A DNA stretch of 64,000 bases from Timema cristinae. Taxonomy: Eukaryota; Arthropoda; Insecta; Phasmatodea; Timematidae. The translations under genes and the position numbers were made by a program. Positions 37,346 to 46,858 of this stretch are shown here, in pieces (position 1 is the stretch's first letter; each line of letters opens with the position of its first letter). The DNA is taken from positions 9,607,486 to 9,671,485 of the forward strand of contig JBCFYV010000012.1 of assembly GCA_039000515.1 (NCBI GenBank). The letters are read 5' to 3'. Under the pieces are notes generated by a model. It worked only from the letters and a program-made list of their open reading frames with translations. It was not told where the DNA came from and ran no database searches.

Positions 37346-37584
37346 ACCAACCATAAGTCAACAAATCCAAGTATTTATTTCTAGAAAATGATCAAGTGAC
37401 TGTTAGAAATAATCAAAAATCGATATGACATACAAATCAACTTAATGATTTTTTAAATATTTAATTTAATAAATTTATTTTCATCGTATATCTATAATTG
37501 GCCTACTATTGAATGTTATCACCCAAAAATAAAATTGCCTAAAACTTTTGTTTGTATTTTGAATAGTTTCAAATACTCTTATCC

Positions 37585-37613
37585 TCCCCCCCCCCCCCCA
37601 CACACACACCCCT
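37585..37613. repeat. C run and (CA)n
   Basis: A homopolymeric C run of about 14 bases is followed by a few CA units. Such a run is prone to assembly error. Confidence 0.85.
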
Positions 37614-37789
37614 TTTCGGAACCCCGGTGGTCCTCTGGTGCGCATAACTTTAATTTGGTAGTCTTCCATTATCAAAACTTCGAGAAAAACTAACTGCCTT
37701 AGACATTATATTTATATTATAATCGAGACCTCTCTTATTTGAACATTCATATTTTTTATTTCATTTATTTGAGGCCAACTGATTACATC

Positions 37790-37845
37790 AGTACTTGACT
37801 TATAAACTAACTTAAATCTATAACAGGCACGATCTCCAACCCCTA
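37790..37845 (-). repeat. Family D repeat, part split off by pogo insertion
   Basis: The 30 bases before the pogo element align by eye with those before the TA in the family D copy at 62486 (AAATCTATAACAG against AAACCTAGTACAA; CCAACCCCTA against ACAACCCTTA). The continuation lies at 40775-40908. Confidence 0.5.
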
Positions 37846-38049
37846 AGGTAGGGGGCCCATCTATCGTCCCCCACTTGTTTTCTGCTAACTATTATTTGAT
37901 CTTTAGAGTTTAAGATCTGAAACTAATGCAGTTAGAAAGTTTAAACATTTTATTCTATGGTTCACTTGGTGAAACATGAAACAAATGAACCAAAAAAATG
38001 GGTAAAGCATAAATTCACAAAAATGAACATTCCGATTATTCCAAAAAGT

Positions 38050-38067
38050 GGCCCTAATTCCGTCCCC
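38050..38067. promoter_or_regulatory. Subterminal repeat of the pogo element, left
   Basis: GGCCCTAATTCCGTCCCC is the inverted partner of 40389-40406 (GGCCCTGATTTCGTCCCC on the minus strand). Both echo the terminal GGGCCC...CGTCCCC, so they are likely transposase binding sites. Confidence 0.6.
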
Positions 38068-38281
38068 TCTGTTTCATTTTAAATTATGCACAGATAACAT
38101 GTAAAAACAAGTCAGAGACACAAAGAATATTAAGAAATGCTAAATTAATAATTTACTGAAAAAAAATATATAAAAATACAAAGGGAAGAGTAAAATTATC
38201 AAAAGCATTTGCCTTCTATTACAAAATAATATCTGCTTTCGAAAAATAGCTTATCATCTTATTATCTTATTAGATAATCAA

Positions 38282-40304
38282 TCACACATCTAAACAGCTG
38301 TCGCAGATAAAATGTTTCTTTATTTCACAAGAAGTGCACAACTCGTGGCACCATTGGTAGCACTTCCCGCATGAGATCCATTTCTCGCCGCATTTGTCAC
38401 CAGAAAATGGTTTCCCACAAAATTGACAATCGACATCGTTATCACTATCCTCATTATCTGTTGACACATAAATCACTTCGGTCTCATCATAAGAAGAACT
38501 TTCACTTGAAGTATCAAGGAATGGCTTCCTTCGCTTCTGTTGGAGAGCAGACTTCTTTTTCAGAGTATCTGACGTGGAGGGTTGGGAATTTGACGAGGAA
38601 GCTTTGTAGACTGATGATAGTTTTCCTGATGATGAAGTTGCGGTGGTGGTCTTGGATCTTTTAAGAGCTGAAGAGGATATTTTTGAGAATTCCTCGGTTA
38701 TTTTAGGATCCAATGTCTTAGTCAAAGGGTGGGAAAAGGAAGCAAATGGAAGCTTCTTTCGATAACTCTTTGTGGTTGTTCTTCAACATTTTCTGCTTTG
38801 CGTTTTTTCTCTGTAGCCTCCTGAACTTTTTCTTTGTGTGTGGTTCCTGTCACTAGAAACGCTTCGCCGCGCCTGTTTGAGGTTGAAGGCAGAATTGCTG
38901 GAACTTCCCTAATGTCCTTTGGAGAGATTTTCTGGGATGAAGAGCATCCACATGTTAAAGTAAAAGCTGGTGTTGATAGATATTCAGGTGTTGGTAAAGA
39001 CAATCCAAGTGTTAAAGGATCAAACGATGTAACGTCCTGTGTCATCGGAGCTCTATATGTTGAAGGTTGCTCTGGACGAGCACTCTGTGCAGGGACGGAT
39101 TGATTCCCAGTTGACTGAACAACAAATTCGGTTTCATGGAAAATATCTGGATTGAAAGGATAGAGGCCTGTCTTCCTGAATCCGTTGATTGCTGTTTCCA
39201 GTGTTGCAGCTTGCATATAGCCTTTACTAAACAGTGAAGCAACCTGAAGCTTTCTGACAATACGGTTTGGATTATTTGAGAGCTAATTCTCAACAGATTT
39301 TGCGTAGTATGTCTTAAGAGGAAACATGAAAGACACATACATGGATTGCATCTTGGCTGTAGAATGTGGAGGCAGGCAAACAATTGAGACGCCAGTTTCT
39401 CGGGCTCTCTCAATCAGATGGATGTTGCGAGTGTGTGAATAGTGGCCATCTAAGACAAGAACAATAGGGTTTTCTTTAGTTGGCCTCACTTTGACAATAA
39501 AATGTTCCAGCCACCTGGAAAAAAGGGGGCCACTGATCCACCCACTTTCAGAGACTCCACCTATCGAACCAGGAGGTGCTCCATCTAGCAGTTCCACCTG
39601 CCACTGCTTCTGAGGAAATATTAACATGGGGGGAACGAACTGCCCTGCTGCAGACATGCAGCAGACCGCAGTGATGGTTGCTCCTCGTTCTGCAGAAGCC
39701 AGCTCGTGTACTTCTTTTTTCCCTTTGGCTGTTATTATTTTAGTCGCTTTATGCTGTACAACAGAAATGCCCGTCTCATCAACATTAAATATTCTAGAAG
39801 GATCAGAATTAACCTTCTCTAGCTCCTGTTTGTATATGGAAAAAACCTATGAACATTTTCACGTGTGAATCCTTGGATTCTAGCAAGCGATAGATTTTGT
39901 GGTTTTCTAACAGAAAGATGTGGATGTCTTTTCAAGAAAAGACGCTGCCATTTACGGCCAGCCTGTCCTGTCTCTGTAGAAAAAGGATGAGAAAGATTGT
40001 TCCTGATAGCTAACTGGAAAGCCATCCTCTTAAGATCTGCCAGAGTCATTCCATAATAACTCCTTTGCATTTCCATACAATAATCAACCAGCAATTTTTC
40101 AACCTCCTCAGTTAAAGTAGGTTTTCTTCCTATTTTCTTTTTCACACATTCTTCAGCTTGAACACCAGACTTTACATAGTCCTTCAAAGTTGCTCTTGGT
40201 ATATTAAACGCTTTTACGGCAGTTTTGTATCCCATCTTTTTATCCCTTACAGCTTTTATGGCTTCTAACATAGATTCCTTGTTCCACTGCTTACGTTTCC
40301 CCAT
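38282..40304 (-). pseudogene. Pogo-like transposase with C-terminal PHD-like finger
   Basis: The product would be a pogo-group DDD transposase. Part 1 (40304-39819) opens MGKRKQWNKE and carries a Psq HTH (about 1-60) and a CENP-B HTH (about 60-150). A frameshift at a T run near 39840 leads to part 2 (about 39835-39283). It has catalytic Asp 1 in NVDETG (39778-39780) and Asp 2 in LVLDGHYSH. The third position reads QSMYVS: Tyr (codon at 39337-39339) where the family has Asp. A TAG at 39283, probably once TGG, then leads in frame to 39216-38722. After another one-base shift at an A run near 38750, part 4 (38725-38282) ends in a Cys/His finger with the pattern CQFC, CGKC, WCHELC, CDSC, like a PHD domain. 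The mutated triad and the breaks argue that it is inactive. Confidence 0.88.
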
Positions 40305-40351
40305 CTAGAAACACACCAATAAAAAAATACTATACCAACTGAGAGAGTTCT

Positions 40352-40376
40352 AAATTTCGTCCCTGGGACGAAATTT
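40352..40376. promoter_or_regulatory. Perfect 25-bp palindrome upstream of the transposase
   Basis: AAATTTCGTCCC and its exact reverse complement GGGACGAAATTT are separated by one T. It lies about 50 bp upstream of the transposase start and contains two copies of the terminal CGTCCC motif, so it could be a transposase binding or autoregulatory site. Confidence 0.65.
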
Positions 40377-40388
40377 GGGACTCACCTA

Positions 40389-40406
40389 GGGGACGAAATC
40401 AGGGCC
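40389..40406. promoter_or_regulatory. Subterminal repeat of the pogo element, right
   Basis: GGGGACGAAATCAGGGCC is the inverted partner of 38050-38067, with two mismatches. Confidence 0.6.
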
Positions 40407-40774
40407 AGTATACACAAACAATATGGCGACATAATTCTCAAAACACGCTTTGTTTCTTATCCTGTAGCCTACGCATTGTAAAAATAGACATCATAGGCTA
40501 TATATTACAGATATATAGTGATTTTTTTTACATACCTTAGTAAGAGATATGGCCTTGGAAATGTGGACAAAATAATTACTCGAACATTTACAAAAAATGG
40601 AAATAAAAATAACTCACGCAAAAACAAACACAGAGCCACAAGTTCATTACAGACTCGCTAATGCGTCATTGGCAAGGTTTAACACTAGCTTCCGCCATGC
40701 TGCAGCACTTACCAGACGAGAAACCCAGGGGGATGGAATTAGGCGCGGGGACGAATAACGGGCCCTTTACCTTA

Positions 40775-40908
40775 ACCATTAATTCATCACTGTTAAAGGG
40801 TAAACCCACTTTTCACCAATGATAAATTTTTCGGCCATCCTGGGAATCAAACTCGGGACCCTTAGTTTAGTAGACAGACACGCTACAAACTGAGCTATGG
40901 TGCCGGGA
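40775..40908 (-). repeat. Family D tRNA-derived SINE, main part
   Basis: Read on the minus strand: CCCGGCACCATAGCTCAGTT (A box) and CCCGAGTTTGATTCCCAGG (B box), then a body with GTGGGTTTACCCTTTAACAG and GTGATGAATTAATGG. It matches 62486-62602. It starts right after the pogo element's TA. Confidence 0.75.
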
Positions 40909-40909
40909 A

Positions 40910-41875
40910 TTAATAATATAAAATGCCATAAATTATGAATATTTCAGATTATGGCTACGCCTTTTTCTATTATTGATACAAAATCTCGTTGAAATTGACA
41001 GGCCATAATAAAACAGGTCGTGGGCTGATTGTTTGACCACACTATGCAAGTAAATCAAACCACATTTTTAATATGATCATGCTAATATGAATCAAATAAC
41101 TACCATATTGTATTTAATAGTTTTTATCTTATAAATTACTTACATTTTACGGTTGCATCTTTTTAAATTTTTTCATACAATTTAAAACCTTTAAGAGCCC
41201 CTCTTCCCTGCTAGCAAATTTATGCAAAATATTCCGAGTTAGGCAGTGCCTTTATAACTCTGAATGGTTGGAAATGTTGACGAAGTATTTTAGGGGAAGT
41301 GTTAACCCATTGTGTTATGATGTTACGATGAATAATTCAACCTGTTTGGTTGAAAGGCTTACATTTTACCTGTTAATGAATCCCATGTCTTCGCTCATAA
41401 TACAAGAGCTTGAAGGAGCAACAATTGTTACACTAATCTTTTACCAGCGCTTTTATTAAACAAAGCTTTCTTTTTCTTTTACTCTTTCCCTCCCTCCTCT
41501 CTATTATTCTCTTTCCTATTCATAAGCCAAGGAATGAACCATAAGCCCTAATACATTTTTTAGTTCGTGTCTAAAACAAAAGCCTGTAAAAATGTTGTCT
41601 AGAAGATCGCTTCATTAATAAAGTTTAGAAACTGTGTAATGCAAGTACCTGCTATAATAATTAAAAAAAAGTATTTTGAGGAAACAAGATGAGAAGGGTG
41701 AGTTTAAGGGTGGGAAATTCCAAATTTGTAAAACTATCAAACAAAGCAGACGGTATGTATTCCTTTTCCTTCCAGATAAATATATGTTAAATTATCCTTA
41801 CGATTAATACAATCCATAATTTTTTACGATGAAGAGGTAAGGATTTTAAAGGTATAATTTAGATTAAATGTTCCC
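40910..41875. other. No gene recognised
   Basis: AT-rich DNA. A 63-codon plus-strand frame (41268-41459) has no motif. Confidence 0.5.
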
Positions 41876-42002
41876 AAGTTTACGTGGAGGTAGTGTGGGA
41901 AACGACTTAACGAAAAGCAGTTTCTATGTACTCAGCCAAGACTCGCACTCTGACCTCTGCATCCAAACCAGGCTGGAATGGCATGACGCCTCAGTCGACG
42001 TT
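41876..42002 (-). repeat. Family A2-type SINE fragment
   Basis: The body phrase AGTTTACGTGGAGGTAGTGT and head phrases (CAGGCTGGAATGGCATGACG) are present, read on the minus strand. Confidence 0.5.
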
Positions 42003-42124
42003 CTCCCCAATGCAGGTTCTGCCATTAGTTAAATTAACTTATGATTAAGGTAGTAGGTACAATAAATGCTTACTTTATTAGATTTAGGTTTTGTATGTTT
42101 TATTCTGATAATTTAAAAATGAGA

Positions 42125-42195
42125 CCTGGACACAGGAATCGAACCCGGGACCTTTGGCTCAATACGCCAATACCCTTACCACTGAGCTATCCAGG
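42125..42195 (-). tRNA. tRNA-like unit, left arm (probably not a working tRNA)
   Basis: On the minus strand it runs from CCTGGATAGCTCAGTGGTAA to TGTCCAGG. It shows a 6-bp acceptor stem (CCTGGA/TCCAGG), an A box, a possible anticodon stem TTGGC/GCCAA around a 7-nt loop, and a B box GGGTTCGATTCC. The loop would read ATT in the anticodon position. Its duplication in a palindrome and its dispersed relatives argue for a repeat module. Confidence 0.45.
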
Positions 42196-42347
42196 AATGG
42201 TTCCGACCCAGGGTCATTCTTCACTCATATTATGAGGCAGAGTTTAAGATGGACGAGCGGAAATCTTCGGCTACAAATGTGTGATGTGTGTGTCATAGAC
42301 TCTGCCTTAAAATATGAGTGAAGAATGACCCTGGACACGGAACGATT

Positions 42348-42418
42348 CCTGGATAGCTCAGTTGTGAAAGTATTGGCGTATTGAGCCAAAGGTCCCGGGT
42401 TCGATTCCCGTGTCCAGG
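42348..42418 (+). tRNA. tRNA-like unit, right arm (probably not a working tRNA)
   Basis: This has the same structure as the left-arm unit: acceptor CCTGGA/TCCAGG, A box TAGCTCAGTTGTGAAAG (one base different from the usual GG), stem TTGGC/GCCAA, and B box GGGTTCGATTCC. It faces away from the left unit. The D-loop change makes it the poorer of the two. Confidence 0.45.
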
Positions 42419-42441
42419 TGTCATTTTTCAATCTTCAGAAT

Positions 42442-43758
42442 ATGATATCTAGATGGAGAATTCCTCACTAAAAAGCATAAATAATAGCTCCGGCTATTTG
42501 ATTCCTTGTGTGTTTTGCTAATTGGTAGTTACTCGTATATGTTATAGAAATAGCAAGTGGTATATTATATTGGGTTTATCATTACGAGTATTAACATTTT
42601 TTTTCAATAAATAATTTGGAAAAATACGTTTATACAACCAATTTCATTCAAAAATAAACTGAAAAGAAAAATTGTGACTTTGTATATTGTGAAAATGATT
42701 AGTTTTTACAGATTTAAAATTTAGATTTGCAGAAGGATAAGTCTAGCAATTTCTTCCTTTTTCAGGATTTTTTTTCATTTGTAAAGGAATTTTTTTTAAA
42801 TGCTGTCAAAATTTATTAAAATCAATAAAACAACTTTGTACATAAAGTCATATTTGTTTGTTTTTAATATATATTCACCACAAAAAATCTTCAATATATT
42901 AAGATATTCATAAAAATAAAGGAAATAATTGCAATTAAAAATGTGTCCAAACAAAAAACGGATTAAATATATTAATAAAGATATCCTGTTTATCTTGAAA
43001 AATGAAAGTACATTGAAATGCAAATTGTGTAATTGTGTGTGTTTGTCTGGAACTAGAGGTAGCTTTCATAAATTTATAATCAGCAAAATTCTGGTATAAG
43101 ATCATTTTTATAAAATACAAATATTTCTTTTTACGGTCGCATTAATAAGATAGTATTTAAATTGACGGCTGCAGAAGATCTCATTATTGATCTTTTAACT
43201 TATGAAAGTTACTTTATCAACTTTTGTAACTGTCAAAAAAGTACGTTATAATATGAAAAGGACTGTATATACTCTGTTACGTTAAGTACAGTCCCTTTCA
43301 AGCCTTATAGATTTGATTTCATACCTAGTCAATGCATGAATGATCGACAGGATAGCTCAACCTTCGCCTGCTCCTTCTAGCAAAATGGCAAAATCTTTCA
43401 CGACTTGTCTGTTACTGACAAACTTGCCCTCACATGAGTTTTATAATTACAAAAACACAATGTACACCAAAAATTAACGTACATGATGTTTTCATGAGAA
43501 AATATTTATTTTAGCAAATAAGGAAGTTACCTAGATATTTTGGAGGTGAAACCAGTTTTGATTTCTTACCTTAAAACTGCAACAGGAAACATATCCGTAT
43601 TCAAAAAATCATCAGAAATGTTGAGCTTTACAAGAGCTAATAGTAAGGGAAACATTATCGCTGTGTAATGTACCTAGCTTGAATGCCGAATTGCTGGTAT
43701 CTCATCTGGTTTAGCGAAAAATGTTAAGACTAAATCTGAACCTAAGCAAACTCTGAAC
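42442..43758. other. AT-rich DNA, no gene recognised
   Basis: Two short minus-strand frames (43023-42796 and 43120-42935) encode Phe/Ile/Tyr-rich sequence that reflects composition. No repeats were identified. Confidence 0.5.
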
Positions 43759-44396
43759 CAGTGTTCTTCAAAAACTGTTTCTCAGAATCTCAAGAGCAAC
43801 ACCAATAAATTAAAACTTACCCTTAAAACTGTTAAATCATTTAATCCCAGGATACGGGGATGTATACGTAAAGGCTTTGATTATAATATTGAAATAATCA
43901 CATATCTGTATTGTAGCAGATGCAATTATAGGGGCACATTCAACCCCCAAGCACTATACGAGATTTTGATGATTATAATAAAGTTCAAATTCAAATACAA
44001 ACAGAATAGGTTAACATAGTTCGAATCTACTCGTAATTTGGTTATCTTATCCCGACTGCATGTTTACCGACACAGTTAACGGCAAAATCCTCATATTTGG
44101 GTGAATATCTCTGTAAGCTCTCAATTTGTTCACGTGCAGAATACCCGCCAAGATTGTCAATTTTCTTCTCTGAGCTCATTCTCTTCTCATTCGCTTTGGT
44201 ATTGAAGCCGATTGTCACCAAGTTTAGTCAGCCTTCTTAGATGATTGATCAACCGATTGTGTGTAGAGTGCGCTTATCTGGCAAACTTGTGACATAGTCA
44301 TATTTTAGTCTTAATTGCTGTGTGTTCACATGTGTCCCCCCTTTCTTCATAAAAAGTGCGTATGAATTGCAACGTAATTAATACTGACATGGATAA

Positions 44397-46507
44397 ATTA
44401 TTAAAAAGAGGTTCTGCTAGTTTCAGCAGGGAATAACCTTCTCAGAAGATAAAAGAAAGAAAGTATATTGAAGATTTATTGCCGTTTGGGTTCACTAGTA
44501 TTGAAAGACCGTAGAGCTGGCTGTGTTTGTCTTGTTTATCTTCTGAAAATATGAAACCAAACAAGCCGAAGCAACACCTGAAATTAAAACACAGCTAGCA
44601 TTCAGGAAAACCTTGAAATTTTTTAAAGATAAAATTAGAAGAATGTTATAAACAAACCAAATCCATGACAGAAATGACCAGTTTTTACCACCAAGGGACT
44701 TCTGGCATCTGTAATGATATTGGTTTGGATCAATCTAAAATATATAAAAAGTAATGGATGAAAGTAATTTTTCTTTAAAGTAACATATGTAGAGTATCTT
44801 TTTATGATTCATCCATGAAGAAACACGCGCTTCTCAGAAATAATGTGAAAAAGATTTTACCAGTAAAATATATTTTTTATACCATTCTTCCTGTTAAAGG
44901 AACAACTCCGCAGTATTTGGCAAAGACGCCAATTCACTATACCAATAAGAAGCTAGCTTTCACAACACCTGTCGCCAGGACTCTTTCTATTAGTTAGTTT
45001 TCACACTGTTGACGAAGGAAGAAAGATGCAAGGGGTATGTCATGTATAAACCGTTTGTGCGTATCAGCCAATCATCCAAACAGCGACACACAGGCATCCA
45101 AACATCCACAACAGGGATCCACCCACACGCACTAGTCAGTAGGAGCCACATACTGGCAGTCACAGTCTAACACAGTATAAAATAACTTACATTAATATCA
45201 CAACTGTGCATTGATATAAGCATTTAATTGGAGTATGTATAAGTAATTAACAGATGTCATTTAAATAAACCGTGTGTGAATAAACAGCCATCAACAGTTC
45301 TCTTTCTTACATTTAATTAATTATACCGTTTTAATTAGTGCTTGACCACAGAGCTATAAACAGCTGGTTAAACGGTATATTTTCCGTACAGTGATGATAG
45401 GCACTCGACCATGGAGCTATGGACAACCTAAACATCATCACAGCATTATTATATCAAGGAATTAATCAGTAGTGTTTCAATCGACGCCCAACCTGGCTCG
45501 ATTGATTCAATAGTGTTACACATCATGCAAAGTTTTGTATTATATCTCAAAATGTAAGAAGCCTCAGTATGTTGGTGAGACCATCGTTTTTGCCTGCTGC
45601 TGTTGAAATCACTGAAATAGAAGACAAGCATCTCTAGATATATTCCTAAAGGTCACTTTGACAAATAACAAAGTAGAAGGGCGGGTATTAGACATGGCAC
45701 AATACATACAAGAACAGCTGACCGAAGCTTTGAAACTGTCAAAATTTGCATTACAGGTTAACGAAGCCTCTGACTCAGTAAAGTAAGCCCACTTTATAGC
45801 TTATTTTCGGTACATTCATAACACAACTGTCAAAGAGAACCTACTGTTCTGCGAACTAATTCCTGGAAGAACCATTTCTGAGAGAATTTCAAGATTATAG
45901 AAGAATGTTTTGACAGGTGAGATGAAGTGGTAAAATTGCTGCACGATCTTTATCACACTGGAAAGTGCTTGCAAGGGTGTTTGAACTGAAGGTTGAAATT
46001 AATATTTACTTCAAAGACTGGCCATCCCGAGATTAAAATTGAGATCAATGAGAAAATTTCTTGTTTAAATTAGCGTATCTTGTTAATATATTTGAAAGAC
46101 TAAATATTTTAAACAAGCCAATGAAGGTGTTTGGATCGTATATATTCACTTCAAGTGGGGAACTGGGTCTAAGTCTGGCTAAAGTTGAAGGTTTTCTTGA
46201 AATGTTCCCAAGCCTGAACGAAACTCTCGAAAAGTATGAAAATGTGTGGTATGATTTTAACCTATCTTTTTTTTAATCTCCGATCACCTCAAATTAGTAA
46301 AATTAGGATTAAAAAATATTTTAAGGAATCTGTTGATGTCAGTCAAAATGCGTGGATATGAAATCCCTTATATGTGGAAACTAGAAAGATGCTACCAATA
46401 AGTCAACAAGAAAAACTGTTTAATCTGTACTCAGATAACGCAATGAAACACAATTTTAAGATATTTGAGCTCACACAGTCTTGGTTTCAGGCTGAAAGAG
46501 TGTACAC
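44397..46507 (+). pseudogene. BED-finger hAT transposase, decayed 5' and middle parts
   Basis: The start MDKLLKRGSAS is followed by LLPFGFTSIE and MKPNKPKQHLKLKHS, a BED-type zinc finger region (the His-containing end is visible; one Cys pair lies in a disturbed stretch). Between about 44770 and 45690 the homology is lost and an insertion is likely. It resumes at 45690 with MAQYIQEQLTEALKLSKFA (first catalytic Asp region replaced by NEASD) and the motif AYFRYIHNTT. Many stops and shifts are present. The protein would have been a SCAND3/ZBED-type hAT transposase. Confidence 0.7.
45038..45310 (+). other. Possible solo LTR inside relic B
   Basis: The segment begins TGTCATGTATAAACC, contains AATAAAC polyadenylation-like signals near its end and finishes CTTTCTTACA. 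This is the TG...CA form of an LTR. It sits where the host hAT homology is interrupted. No target duplication or primer binding site is convincing. Confidence 0.25.
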
Positions 46508-46858
46508 CAGTGGCGGCTCGTCACTTTAGAAGCTGGAGGGCGCAGCCTGTTTAGTTCATAAATTGTTTCTAAATAATATATTTAAAAGAAGACATAAATT
46601 TCGGAATATGTTTTGCTAAATATTAATTTAGTTAAACTCAAAAATGAATATCACAAACAACATGTAAAGATAAAAAAAATAAACTCACCCCAAAGATCGT
46701 GGTGTGTTGTAGAAACTCTGCAGCTGTGTAATGTGCATAAATATATAGGTATGTATGTTCAATGTCCTCACTAGATCACAACATTAATATGTAGGATACA
46801 CAATATTTACATTATTTACACTTGCGAGAAATGACTTAGAACGCAATAAACAAAGAAA

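Larger units (their letters stand above)
36632..37698. mobile_element. Possible non-autonomous hAT unit, about 1.07 kb
   Basis: The left end CAGTGTTTCTCAAAGGGAGG is a typical hAT terminus. The right end, read on the minus strand, is CAGTTAGTTTTTCTCGAAGT, a weaker match. The interior carries a long inverted repeat (36825-36975 against 37188-37345). Two minus-strand frames (37350-37036 and 37005-36772) lie on the arms and show no family motif. No target duplication is obvious, so the boundaries are tentative. Confidence 0.45.
37846..40772 (-). mobile_element. Pogo-like transposon with PHD-finger transposase
   Basis: The left terminus is AGGTAGGGGGCCCATCTATC. The right terminus, read on the minus strand, is AGGTAAAGGGCCCGTTATTC, followed by CGTCCCC in both. 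Each end adjoins a TA (37844-37845 and 40773-40774), the target duplication expected for this superfamily. Length is 2927 bp. The GTCCCC-type motif is repeated inside both ends (38050-38067, 40352-40376, 40389-40406). The transposase is on the minus strand. Confidence 0.9.
42102..42441. repeat. Palindrome with outward-facing tRNA-like arms (family C)
   Basis: The left arm 42102-42246 and right arm 42297-42441 are reverse complements with few mismatches, around a 50-bp spacer. Each arm contains a complete 71-nt tRNA-like unit near its outer end, preceded by about 50 bp of conserved sequence (GAGTGAAGAATGACCCTGG) and followed by a conserved GTGTCATTTTT-type exit. Related copies: 28660-28860, 32980-33055, 58925-59055. 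Confidence 0.85.

Noticed and set aside
42348..42418. A functional tRNA-Asn-like gene
   Set aside because: The unit is part of a palindromic repeat with several dispersed relatives and has a disturbed D loop; I keep it only as tRNA-like.
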